A program made the position numbers and the translations under genes. A DNA stretch of 64,000 nucleotides from Isoetes taiwanensis (lineage: Eukaryota > Streptophyta > Lycopodiopsida > Isoetales > Isoetaceae). Of this stretch, positions 21,251 through 32,429 are shown in pieces (positions within the stretch are counted from its first letter, which is position 1; the number at the start of each line of letters is the position of its first letter). The DNA lies in assembly GCA_021234155.1 (NCBI GenBank), contig JAJEKV010000003.1, forward strand, positions 32,845,166 through 32,909,165, given 5' to 3'. The notes below the pieces were generated by a model. It did no database searches and was not told the DNA's origin. It saw only the letters and a program-made list of their open reading frames with translations.

Positions 21251-22640
21251 ATGTTAATGGGTAATGAATCGGTGGATTCAAAACCTGGCGCATTAATCAG
21301 ACCCAGCTTGTTCTCGCAGCTGAGTCTGGAGGATCAATTCTCGCTAGTTTTGAAGCTTTCGAGCACAAATTCCACCCCAGAATCGGACCCAAATCTTCTG
21401 TCACAGAGTAGTCTGGAATCGGGTTCGAGCACAGACTTCAGATCCGATGAGAAGGGGCATAAGTCACAGGGCTCACAATGCAGTCTAAATTCCGAAGCAA
21501 GCCTGCAATCCGGAAGCACAATTTCGTCGATTCTGTCGTTGGGCAGCGTCTGCCAGGAGCCAGGAGTGCGGGGAAAATTCTACAGCTGCAACAAAGTGAC
21601 AGAGCTTCCAGATGGCCACGCTTCGGCCTTGGTTTTCCACAACGGCACGCTCTATGCCGGATCGTCCTCCAGCGACGTCAGGCTCTTCAAAACGCCGGAG
21701 CTCGAATTGCTCGGATCGTTCCAAAAATCCGGCGATCAGGGGGCGGTGAAACATCTCCTAATTCTAAACGATAATGTCTATTCCGCCCACCAGGATCACA
21801 AAATCAGAGCATGGCAGGCGTCAAAGGAAGAAATTAACACGCATAAGAAGGTCGCGACACTTCCGACCATGAAAAATATTCTCATCACCTTCCTGCCTCC
21901 TCAAAATTACGTCCAAGTCCGGCGCCATAAGAAGACCCTTTGGATCCAGCATGCCGATACAGTCTCAGCTCTTGCTTCGTCTCCAGATGGGCTTCATTTT
22001 TACTCTGCGTCTTGGGATAAATCCTTCAAGCTCTGGCGCGTTTCCGACCTCCAGTGTGTCGAATCCGTGCACGCCCACGACGACGCCATAAATTCCTTGG
22101 TAGTTTCAAAGCAAGGCTATGTCTACACTGCTTCTGCGGATTCGAAAATCAAAGTCTGGGAGAGATCCTCGAAGAAGAAGCATTCTCTTGTGGCCACGTT
22201 AGAAGGGCATAAGTCTGCTGTGAATGCTCTGGAGCTCAGCCCAGATGGAAATATACTCTACTCTGGATCTACAGACAGACATATCCTAGTCTGGGAGAGG
22301 GAGGAATCCGCCGGGCATATGAGCCTCTTGGGCCCCTCTCAGAGGTCACAGACAAGCTGTTTTGAGCTTGGCTTCTACCTCTAACATCCTCTGCAGCGGA
22401 TCTGCTGACAAAACTATCCGAATCTGGAGGAGAAATGCTCTCAACATGCATTCCTGCCTTGCTGTTCTTGAAGGCCATCGTGGCCCTGTCAAATCCCTCT
22501 CTGTTTCTCAAGATCTCAAGAGTTCCTCTTGCCATGTTTACAGTGGTGGTTTGGACAGAGAAATCAGATGCTGGATTGTTTCTACTCATGATGACGAGGA
22601 AGATGAACAAAGAGTCCTTTTTAGTTGCCACTCTATTTGA
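21251..22640 (+). CDS. Seven-bladed WD40 repeat protein, JINGUBANG-like, with one frameshift
   Basis: The gene appears intronless. After a Ser-rich N-terminus (residues about 1-100) seven WD blades follow: TLYAGSSSSDVRLFK; NVYSAHQDHKIRAWQ; HADTVSALASSPDG...DKSFKLW; HDDAINSLVVSKQG...DSKIKVW; GHKSAVNALELSPDG...DRHILVW; GHRQAVLSLAS...DKTIRIW; and GHRGPVKSLSV...DREIRCW. Order and length (about 460 residues) fit plant JINGUBANG-like WD40 proteins, which act in pollen and signalling contexts (family knowledge). The first frame runs to a stop at 22384. Blades 6-7 are in the +1 frame, so a one-base indel lies near 22330, after SAGHMSLLG. Either it is a recent pseudogene or the assembly has an error. 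Start: ATG at 21251, or in-frame 21257. Confidence 0.82.
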
Positions 22641-23930
22641 TCTTTCTGTTCGTTTGTACATAATCAGACCCTTTTCTCTGCCATAGCTCATCTTCTGAAG
22701 TGTCAGGTATGCATAATTTTTTAAGGCACTAAAGTACACTTCCCTTTTTCTACCGTTTGTTTGTGGAAAAGGAAGTTTGATCCTCTTCAAGCTCTTCATT
22801 GGCATAGCTCTCATGATTTGAAGAGTATATGCATATTTTTTGTAATATATTGTAGTGTGTATTGAAGACATAATGATAAAGTACACCCGAACTTGTTTTT
22901 TTTTGCTCCTTTACATTGCACTCATTTCCATTAAACAGAATAGTTTACATATTCCACAAGATTCTAGTTACTTCTGCTTTACTATGCTCTGTTTCCTATA
23001 CTCAATGCCTCTGACAAGTCCATTTCGTTTCCTATCATATTAATAATACTATGAACAAAATATCATGTTGAACTTAGGTCAAATATTGGAATTTATAACA
23101 ATGTGCTTCAATTTCTTGTGTATGCCCTAGAACATGTCTTACATATGGGATTGTAAAATGTAATCGAAACTTTTGGGATCACCTTCTGCTTTGCATGACA
23201 TGCACGTTCTGACCACTTTCACTGCCATGGCCAGTGCTTTTGAGAACTTTATGATGACAAGAGTTGGTTAATAGGGACAAAGAATTTGGAGGTGGAATGC
23301 TTACCCACCAAAAGAGTGATTGACAAAATGATATGTCAACATACATGCCCTCTAGAACTCTTAGAGTTTGAGTCAAAGATATATATCAAATCAAGACAAA
23401 ACAAACTAAAGTGCCATTTGACAATATGATTTAACATACGAGGATATGCTAGCACCTAGAATGAACTTGTCACAGCAAACTTACTAAACTGTAGTGCACT
23501 TAGTCCAAATGTACACTTGCCAGGACAAATTTAAAAGCACGCTTAATACAAATGTACGCTGGAGCCAACTTGGGGGACTAAATATCATGGGATATTTAGT
23601 TGAAAAGATTTAGATTAAAATGTAGCGCGCTTAGTCCAAATGTATCTTTAATGCAACTTGGGGGAGTACTATGCAGTTACCAACACGTCCCTAATGAGCA
23701 AGAAATTAACATTAGAATCAAGTGATATTCTAGTGCAAGTTGGGGGAGTGCCATGCTCTATTAGCACGTTTCCTAAAAGCTAAGGCTTGAATAAAAGAAA
23801 TTGTCAAAAATCGAAGGTTGAGGACGGTGCAAGCTATTAATGAGTTGAAATTTGCAATGTGGACTAGTAACTAATGTGGAAACTATATTGAAATTGACCG
23901 GCTTGGCATAGCTTTGTTTTTCCGGGAACG
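22641..23930. other. 3' flank of the WD40 gene, duplicated in inverted form at 10.2-11.4 kb
   Basis: There is no coding sequence. The stretch is collinear with 11390-10205 on the opposite strand, including an aatggcactttagtttgttt-type block. It marks the right limit of the duplicated segment at about 23925. Confidence 0.75.
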
Positions 23931-24549
23931 TTTGATTTTCTTTTCTGTGGTTTCTTTTATGATTGTTTAAGTGGGGATGCTTGTCTTTTTAGCTGTCATT
24001 GGTTGGCTTTTTGGCTAAATTTGGTGGAACAAAAGGGGGCGCCGAACATTCTAGAAACAGCAAAGAATGCCGGACCCCGTTTTATCTGCTTTACATTTTG
24101 GGAAAAAGACAAAAGCCGCCATAGCCGTCACTTTGAGGGGTTCCTCTCCTCCGACACTCCTTTGAATCCTTTTGCCATTTTATTGGCGTGTTATATTCTC
24201 TTCTTCCACGTGTCTTTACGTAATGCTTTAACCATATTGTTTTTTACCTTTACCCAAAGCTTTTCACTATTCTCCCTTAGGCTTATTTTGGATGATTAAA
24301 TTTACTCTTATCTAGTGTCGTGGCAAAATCAAGACAACTAGAAATTCTACGCAATGGAATCACCAACCACACTGGGCTTGCACCACATCCCTACATGAAG
24401 GGTAGATTTTATTTCACGCCAGTTATACCCATACGAAATTCCTTGCTTGCATTTTATATCTATATGTTTAATATAAACTTAGTTGACCCAGCACTCTGAT
24501 GATGACGCCGAACATCACCCCTTGGGCCCAAGCCTGCTTTCACTCGTCA
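23931..24549. other. No gene recognised
   Basis: A 98-codon open stretch at 24003-24299 has no domain. Nothing else was seen. Confidence 0.4.
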
Positions 24550-25530
24550 CCCAGTCATCCTACAAAACATTCATCTTCCATGCACCTTTGACAAAACATT
24601 TATCTTTCTTGTAGCTATCTGATTCCCCTTGCCTCACATTCATCTTCATGAACCTTGACAAAACATTTATCTTTTTCCTGTAGCTGTCTCATTCCCCTTG
24701 CCTCTCCACCAGGCCTCCCCTTCTAAGCGCTTTTAGTCATTGCATTTAACTCTGCCATTCTTCTTTTTCCCCTTCTAAGCGCTTTTTGGTCATTGCATTT
24801 AACTATGCCATTCTTCTTTTTCGTTGATAGAGACTCTAACTTTAGTTCAGCTTTCCTTTGCTCTTTTTAACAAATAAGGACGTGCATCTCGAGACATAAA
24901 TTAGGAGATGTGATCTTTCATTGTGTCTTTGTACATATAAAGACATATGCCTAGAGACAACAACAGCAAGCATGTTTCTTTTAATCAATCCATTTCAATT
25001 TGTCCACATTTTCCTTCAAATGGACAAAGGAGAGCCCTAATTTATACACGCCATTGATAGTGCATATGGTGGTTGAGTGAATCTAGTAATCAAGTAGCCT
25101 TCTCGATCTCATTGATTATTTGCCCATGACATGATTTTACGTTGTCCTTTTCCAAATATCCCTTTAATAAACATCGGATTTGAATCATAAAGGAACAATG
25201 TGTCATGAATTTAATTGAATAGACAAAAAGTGAGATTAATAAAAAGGTCTTAGTAAAAGTGTTCAAACACAAATTAATGGACGAAGGTATATAACAAGGT
25301 GGCATGCAATCTATATTGAAACATGTAAGAGCAATATTGGTGTTGTGTGTCAATCTTGTCTTCACATATATAATTTACCCATAGAGGTAGGAAGATATCA
25401 TAGATGTTGCTTTCTGAAGCCTAAACATTGAATTATCTCCAAAAACAATATGAATTATCTCCCCAACAAACTAATGTGATTGGGATAAAGTCTTAATAGA
25501 CTATCCAAGCAATATAATGTGGTTGGATGA
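24550..25530 (+). repeat. Dispersed direct repeat, copy 1
   Basis: This stretch is collinear with 32430-33562. Shared blocks include ttccccttgcctcacattca, caaatggacaaaggagagcc, atttgaatcataaaggaac-like sequence and aatgtggttgga. Identity looks roughly 85-90%. The two copies enclose copia pol debris, so they could be LTRs of a nested element or two copies of one dispersed repeat. They contain no coding region. Confidence 0.75.
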
Positions 25531-26179
25531 AAGTCTCAATAGAGTGGTGTATGCATCTTATAGACCCATGTTGTCTTCAATGGATGTAAGAACACTATAA
25601 TCACCACTTCATATTTTTTCATCTGCTTAAATTCTCCCTCCAATCTAATTTACTAATTCCTCGGGTGCCTATTTAAATTCATTTCATATTGATAGCGATC
25701 AATGGACGTTATGCAGGCAAAATATCCTGGACTCCCTAGATTTTTGCTCTGGAAGTTCTGGACCCAATCTTTCTTTGGATTTGTAAGTGCTTGATTGCAT
25801 TAGTGTCTGGCTGGTGATTTTTGGCCAGAGGATTAATTGATTGCGGAGTTCCATTCTGATAATTTAAATCCATCTACCATGTTCATGTCGAGGACATTTC
25901 GAGCACAATTTTAAATAAGTCGGATCTCCAGAGGAAATGTGCATCTCCAATATTGTTGGTCACTAATGAATTAAGGAACCTCAGCACTAGGTGCATGCAA
26001 GAATTTGCCAAGTTGACAGTAGATTATTCTAACTAGTACCTTATTTTCTAGTAAAATAAAGACTTACATTTTGCAAAGACTTGTTCATTGCAGCCACATA
26101 AAGTATCTTAGAGAGGAATTGTCCCGAGCAAAAGCAAGTCAAAGCGGTAAGGGTTACGGTTGATAATTTAGAGATACAT
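25531..26179. other. No gene recognised
   Basis: This leads into copia pol sequence without a recognisable RT domain. It is likely the eroded upstream part of that copia copy. Confidence 0.4.
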
Positions 26180-26419
26180 GGCATTGGGTAATGTCAAAAG
26201 AATCTTAAGATTCTTAAAGGGGACTAAGATCATGTGATTACATTTAATTCTGACAATTAAACCATATGTGCATACTCAGATGCCGATTGGACTGGTGATC
26301 TAGATGCAAGAATGTCTACATCTAATTATGCTCTAGTTATTGCAGGAGGGATAATATCATGGAGGAGCAAAAAGTAATCATCAGTTGCCATGTCCCCTGC
26401 TGAAGCAGAATACTCAGCA
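26180..26419 (+). pseudogene. Ty1/copia pol: end of RT and start of RNase H
   Basis: Shifting frames give VKRILRFLKGTK (about 26193-26228), the copia signature before RNase H. Then come DADWTGDLDARMSTSNYALV and ISWRSKKQSSVAMSPAEAEY, the RNase H core. The sequence breaks after AEYSA at about 26419 and continues beyond the inserted LINE at 31222 with AAKEIV. An in-frame stop lies inside (TAA in aaaaagtaa). Confidence 0.85.
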
Positions 26420-27625
26420 CATGGTTCACCACATGGTGCTGATGGGGAGCAGATTGCATCTGCTACAGGTGTTGGAAGTGCATATCACTCAGCCACACCT
26501 CCAACATGCGTTGGAGGTTCAACTCAGGATGATGAAAGGGAGCGGATTGCTGAGGCATTGACCCCAGATGATTTCTCCAAGGTCCCTCGTCCAGCACGTC
26601 TTCCTCTCTATGTCAATTTGCTTCAAAAAGACCTAGAGAACAAGCTTGACATTCTTACAGCTACTTTGCACATGCAGCAACAAGAGATGACACAATTTCA
26701 ATGTGCATTGAGGTCTGAATTGGCAAAGTGTCGTAACGACCTTGCAACGCTCACTGACAAAATTCATGCTGAACATGCAAAGCTTTGGGAAGCAATTGAG
26801 GGCGCAAAGTTGGAGTTTGCTGCTTGTCATATGACTGTGGGGCACCTAATGGTTGATATTGGCAAGCAAAGACAAGATTTACTCCGTCATGTCTCAAAGG
26901 TGTCTACGAATTGTAATACTCGCATGCGAGCATTGGAAGAAAGCATGACCTGCCAAGTGACTGAGCTTGCTAAGGACACATCTAGTCGAGTTGCTGCCTT
27001 GGAACGTTCCTATTCTCATGCAACCAAGGCACCTCCAACTTCTTCTTCAAAGCATCATGATTCTAATGTGAGATCCATGTCTAGTTCATCCTCCCCCCAA
27101 TTTCAAAACTCTCATGTAACAGGTTTTGCATCTACATCTGCATCTACATCTGCTCAGAGGCGTAGAGAATACATTGATAGGCACAACCGTCAGTGTAATC
27201 TGGTAATTCGTGGCATGCCAGAAGAAGCATCAGAGGACTTGCAACAGAAGGTACAGACTTTGGTGTTAGCTAAATTGGACTTCACAACACCAGTTGTTGT
27301 CACTGGCCGCACATAGGGTTGGAGCATTGCAGCCCCACCACCAGCAAGATAGTGAAATTTCTGGTCGCGAAATTTGAGTACTAAAATGGATATCCTCAAG
27401 CAGGTCAAGCAATTGAAAGGGACATCTCTCTATCTGGATTTTGATCTTACTAAATCCCAACAGTTAGCCGACCTTGAGAATTTGCAAAAGGTCCGGGACA
27501 TTCAAAAGAATGGTGGTAAAGGTCACGACCGATTCGTGGAAAACTCCGTATTTTTACACCATCACATGCAACTTTTTGCCGACGCCTTTCATCATGCTAA
27601 GGCCACTCATACTCGCTGGTGTTAA
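26420..27625 (+). pseudogene. LINE ORF1 (RNA-binding/coiled-coil protein)
   Basis: The open frame runs from inside the copia sequence to 27316. The LINE part has a long heptad-like helix (LQKDLENKLDILTATLHMQQ), a Ser-rich linker and RHNRQCNLVIRGMPEEASED, the (R)xNLVIxGxPE motif of LINE ORF1 RNA-binding domains. After a frameshift near 27310 it resumes as MDILKQVKQLKGTSLYLDFD and LTKSQQLADLE (27374-27520), the conserved ORF1 C-terminal part. It would bind element RNA as a chaperone. The first 10-12 codons of the open frame (MSPAEAEYSA) belong to the copia host sequence. Confidence 0.75.
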
Positions 27626-27853
27626 AGTCCATTCTCCCATTTCCCATGCACACACCAACGCCGCAAATGCCTCGTGTTGTTCCATCTTTCGCACCCACCA
27701 CATCTTCTTACGCTCAAGGCCATTCCTCTCACGATGTTGCTAATGGTACCCTTGATGTCGCATCGATGTTTCGCTATCGCTGCCGCTGCCGCCTCTATTG
27801 CTCCAGCCTCCTCAGCTTGCACTGCTCATACCTCAAATGTACCTTCCTAGGAA

Positions 27854-28600
27854 ATGTGCCTTCGGTTGGTGGCTTGGAATTGTCGAGGTTTTCCATGGCG
27901 TAAAGGTGATGGCTTGAATCCCATTGCAAAAGATATGGATATCCTTCTGCTCATGGAAACGTGGGAGCATTCAGCCAAACGGCTGATAGATATAATCGCT
28001 GATAGATATAATCGCTACATGTGGATCAAACTTCATTGCCACAATAGTAGTACCATTTTTGTTGCTGCCTGTTACTTCCCACCTACATCATCACCTTTTT
28101 ATGATGAATATGATGTCGCTCGCAGTGATCCCTATGGTGATCTTTATGATGACATTGCTCAATTCAAACAGTTGGGGAATGTTATTCTTCTTGGTGATTT
28201 CAATGCTCGCACTGCTGAAATGCAAGCTGCTCAACTCATACTTGAGAATGTTCGTGACCCTTTATAGATGTCTGCTAATGATACAGTCTTTCCACGTTCA
28301 TCGCCTGATGCTAACAAACCCGTCTCAACATTTGGAAGGGAGCTCATCCAGTTGTGTGAAGTCTTTGAGATGGTACTTTGTAATGGCTTAGAGCAATGGC
28401 CACACTCTAAAGGTATTACATGCAGACAGGATAGGCAGGGTGGTGGTACTAGTGTTGTTGATTATGTCATTTCCCAAGTGCAAGCCTTGGATCTCATTTC
28501 AGACTTTCGAATTGGCACAAGGCATAGAGATGAGGAGATAAAATCTGATCACTATCCACTTTATTTGTCATTAAAGTGGCAGCTTCCACCTCTTCAACCC
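27854..28600 (+). pseudogene. LINE ORF2 APE-type endonuclease domain
   Basis: The domain starts LRLVAWNCRGFPWR, with the first metal-binding Asn motif. It continues with LLMETWEHSAKR (the catalytic Glu) and VILLGDFNARTAEM (GDFN), then a TAG at 28265-28267, and in the same frame TSVVDYVISQVQALD and SDHYPLYLSL (the catalytic SDH). All hallmark motifs are present. An apparent short tandem duplication (gatagatataatcgct, twice, near 27985-28016) disturbs the early part. The domain nicks target DNA in LINE integration (family knowledge). Confidence 0.85.
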
Positions 28601-30135
28601 ATTGCTATCCAGGCTCCCGCCCCTCGCATTCGCTTGACTTATTCTAGATCTTTTGAATATGAACAGACATTAGCTCCTACGCTTGCAGGTATTTTGGATT
28701 ACCCAACTCTTCAAGAGCGTAATGCAGCATTTGCTGATGCTTTGCTTACTTTCATTGCCGCTTGCTTTGGTACACACACTTCGGTGTTGCTCATCTTTGG
28801 TAGGAAATCCTTTCCTAGAAATGCCCGGTTTGATGAAGACCGCAAGCGGCTTAAAAACAATTGCGTAACGATAGTTGAGCCGGATATGCGACATAATGCC
28901 ATTCGAATTATAAGTCTGTTTTTGAAACGCAAGAAGAAGGCACGCTTTGTTGCCGAGCATCGAAGCAAATGTTTGAATTATCGCTACGTGAGCCTCGGAC
29001 CTTCCGGCACAAAATATTATATCGACCACCTCCTATCCTTGGACATATTTCTATGCAAACAATGGGATGAGCGATTGGTCCACTTATATGATCATCCGGG
29101 GTCCTTAATTACGTGCCTCCTTTGGTAGGTGATATTCTTCAATTCACGTAAGAGGAAGTCAAAGAAGGATCTGCGGCATCTATCTAATGGCAAGTCTCCC
29201 CGATCTTCAAGGTTTGCAAGCAGAATTGCTTAAATGGGGGTCCGCTATTGCTTCCAATCATCACTACTCTTTTAAATCAAGCTTTGCAAGAAGGCTTGCC
29301 GAAACTTGGGTCAAGAAGGTTGTACCAATTTACAAAGCGGTGATAAGCATGACCCTTCTAATTATCGCATGATCATGGTAAGTTCCATATTTTCAAAGCT
29401 CTTAGCTTGATCTTTTACCGAGAAGCGGTTGACCTCATGGGCGTAACATACCGGTGTATGCGTCTTTGTAGGGACAAGGCGTGCTTTCGTCCATGCCATT
29501 TTACAATAGACCATATTTTCACAATGCATGCTTATTGAACATAGTCAAGTCCTAAAACAAGACCTATATATATGCTTTGTGGATTTTACTTCGCTTTTGA
29601 TATAGTACCACGCGCGAGCTTCTTTGGCGTTGGTTTTGTGCACTTGGGGTTCCACAAGATCTTCAAAATGCGGTTTATCGGCTCTATGAAAGGGTTTTTG
29701 CTAAATTTCCAAAGATCGGATACTCAAATCACTAGCAATATTGGAGTTCGGCCGGGGTTGCCCTTTATCTCCTACACTCTTTGGCTTGTACATTGATCAA
29801 TTGGAAGAATGGCTTGATAATCATGGCGGAGGTCCACATTTGGCACACTATATCATTAGGCAACTTATGTATCGATGATGTTTCACTTCCGCACATACCG
29901 CCGCTAGTATACAAAGAACATTTTACATGCTCGCGATTTTTTGTGAGAACACAGTTTTGCGTGTTAATCTTCAAAAGACCAAGCTTTTGGTAGTTCAATC
30001 TTTCGTCACAATGTTCCCCTATGCACTATGATAGCCTTGAAGTTGAAGTTGTAGATAGCTACAAGTTCTTGGTGTAGAAACGAAGAACGCACTTTGGGAA
30101 CCGTGTATTACCAAGCAGGGTGGCTGCTGGATGGA
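28601..30135 (+). pseudogene. LINE ORF2 reverse transcriptase, multiply frameshifted
   Basis: Detectable RT blocks in changing frames are LQGLQAELLKWG (29202-29240), SNYRMIMVSSIFSKLL (29352-29402), FAFDIVPRA (palm motif A region, 29587), an IGVRPG and PLSP-like block near 29735-29790, YIDQLEEWLDNHGGG in another frame, then RVNLQKTKLLVV (29955-29995). At least five frame changes occur. The YADD motif itself is damaged (LCIDDVS near 29865). Confidence 0.7.
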
Positions 30136-31060
30136 GAGCACTCTATGCAATGCAAAACAATCGTTTTCGCGCGGAAATTCATGATTGGCCACGGAAAGCC
30201 CACTTGTTTTGGGGCTTTGGTAGAGCCTGCTTTTTCTTGTATGGTTCGAAGTGTGGGGCCACGCCATTAGTGCTAGTGCTTGGGAGAGCTTGGAGCGGGT
30301 GCAAAAGTCCTTTCTCACTTACGACCTCGGAGTTAAAACAACGGTGCCCTATGCTATTCTTTTACAAGAGACGGGTTTTGGCCTCTTCAACATTCTCGCC
30401 ATGAAGCGCCATCTCCACTATATCTGCAAGGTGCACCACATGGATGATGTTAGGTATCCTGTTCTTGCACTTGCCATGGCTGAATCGCCTCAGCGTGTGA
30501 AAAGATGTTGGAAAGAGCATTGCACTACATGGTTTGCCCGTTGGGTCGCGGTAAACGAGTTAATTGCCCGATGCTTGCCGATTCGATCCCGAGCTTTTGC
30601 CACAATATCTCAATGGTCGTTTTTTCTCAAAAGATATGGGACGCAGATTACTTTGGCCCAAGTGGCGGTCATTATCATGCACACATAAATCCCACCTAGG
30701 CACGGGGCCCCAAGCTTATTTGCTTGCTTCATTGTCCAGAACAAGCTTGTAGCTATTGCATCAATTAAGACGGGTCTCACTGCTGCGGTTGAGATTGAGA
30801 CAAGTAGATGGGAGCGGCCGCAATTACCGCGAGAAGCGAGGCTATGTGCCTGTTGCCAGTTACAGGTTATTGAAGATGAAAGCCATACTCTTTTGCGTTG
30901 CCCTGCTTTTGAGATAGTCCGGAATTATTTTTTGGCCTTAGCATTCTATTCCATGCTTCCACAACTTCTCAGAGCACCATCTGTGCATGACTTGGCATTA
31001 TACATACTTGAGGTTCTAGATAAACGTCTACAATTACTGAGCCCTCAGTAGTCATTATCT
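30136..31060 (+). pseudogene. LINE ORF2 C-terminal region
   Basis: The frame 30251-30688 encodes SASAWESLERVQKSFLTYDL and LLQETGFGLFNILAMKRHLH, matching the segment in the fragment at 12.82-13.16 kb. Further on, frames around 30770-31060 contain CACCQLQVIEDESHTLLRC, the Cys/His-type end of ORF2. Confidence 0.65.
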
Positions 31061-31221
31061 CTGCTTGTCTAGTATCATCATTACTGCAAAGGTTTTTCCC
31101 TTGAAAACCTTTCGAGGCAGGGGTTTTTTAATCCTAGTAGTAATGATTGTACTAGCCCATTGTATGGGCCCCATGACCTATTGGTCTCCGTGGACGTTAA
31201 AAAAACTATTCTATTCTATTC

Positions 31222-31508
31222 CTTGGCCGCCAAAGAAATAGTATAGGTGAGAAGGCATTTAACTGAAATAGGTGTACTTAAGCTCATCACACGGATAGTC
31301 TAAGTTGTATTGCTATAGCAAAAAATCCTGTGCATCATGAGAGAACCAAACATATCGAGTTACGTATTCATTTTATAAGAGACCTTATTGCTAATAATTT
31401 GATAACTATGGAATATGTGGAAATAACGTATCAAGCATCAGACCTATTTACCAAAGCAATGACAGAAATAAAGCTCAAACTATTGAAAGCATTATCAGGG
31501 ATAAGATA
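31222..31508 (+). pseudogene. Ty1/copia RNase H C-terminus (continuation after the LINE)
   Basis: This stretch encodes AAKEIV, RRHLTEIGV, IAIAKNPVHHERTKHIELRI and HFIRDLIANNL, then ASDLFTKAM, the standard copia pol C-terminus, with stops between. It is followed by a purine-rich tract (aaaggcatgaaggcaaag) directly before the LTR at 31529. Confidence 0.85.
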
Positions 31509-31528
31509 ACAAAGGCATGAAGGCAAAG

Positions 31529-31965
31529 TATTAGGATATTCATGCCATTGAAGTTAGGAAAAATAAAATTTAAAGACACATGGCACCACGCAACATGTCA
31601 GTTAGAAAACAAAAACGGGATAAAAGGCTCAAATATTAAAAAAAAAAACCCATGGTGGAATTTGGCCGAAAAGGAGCGGATGTGCAAAAGGGATCTGGTC
31701 GACACAGCTGACTGATCCTTTGTTGATGTTTATGCCTGGAGTAATCTTGGAAGTGATCATGGAAGATCCAAATTGACTGTGGAGCGTGCTTGTTGAATCG
31801 GTTGTGGTCAAAAATTGTTGAGGTCGGCCTTTAGTGCAGCGAACGCTGCTTAACAGTTGTATATTATTGGTTGATCATCCATGAAGACTTTGTCACTATA
31901 AATTACTGTTACAGTAGCATTACGAAAGTACACATGCATACACAAAGGTTTGATTGTAATTTGAC
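31529..31965 (+). repeat. Copia 3' LTR (same family as 15.33 kb)
   Basis: It starts tattaggatattcat directly after a polypurine tract and is collinear with 15333-15935. The first dinucleotide TG has decayed to TA. The right end is set by loss of homology after cacaaaggtttg. Confidence 0.7.
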
Positions 31966-32429
31966 TTTGTCTCTCTTAACAAGAAATTACATCTAGTTTC
32001 TTTTATTATTTTGAATTATTACAACAAATTCCAGCCAAATTCATCATATCTAGCTTTTGAAATCACATTATAAACAAACTGACCCGAATTTTGCAAAGTT
32101 CAGAGATTCCAAGCACATTCATCATATATTTTAACACCCTTTTTGTTCAAAACTAAGTTGGCGCATCCTCTTGTGATCTTTCACGACTTTGAAAATACTT
32201 TTTTTTGATCAATTCCTTGCCTTTTTGAAGATTTACTGAGATTTGCAAGAACAATGAATATTCATGACAGTTGTCGATGTTTCAGTGTTGAGCATCCATT
32301 TTTTACTTTTATTACCTTAATTTTGAATGAATTGATGATTGATGATGTTTGATTCCTATTGAAATTCTGTTTTTGATGAAGATCGCTCTGTTTTAACAAA
32401 CTGTTTTTAAAGAATTGCTTTACAAACAT
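31966..32429. other. No gene recognised
   Basis: AT-rich sequence between the copia LTR and the second direct repeat copy. No coding signal. Confidence 0.45.

Larger units (their letters stand above)
26420..31221 (+). mobile_element. Near full-length LINE inserted into the copia RNase H coding region
   Basis: The order is ORF1 (coiled coil plus LINE ORF1 core), APE endonuclease, reverse transcriptase, C-terminal segments, a 3' UTR with gaaaacctttcgaggcaggg, and a 3' tail of ttcta repeats at about 31207-31221. Copia sequence lies on both sides, and AEYSA|AAKEIV would be contiguous without it. No clear target-site duplication is visible at the junction. The element carries several stops and frameshifts and is inactive. 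It belongs to the same clade as the fragment at 12.57-13.9 kb. Confidence 0.85.
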
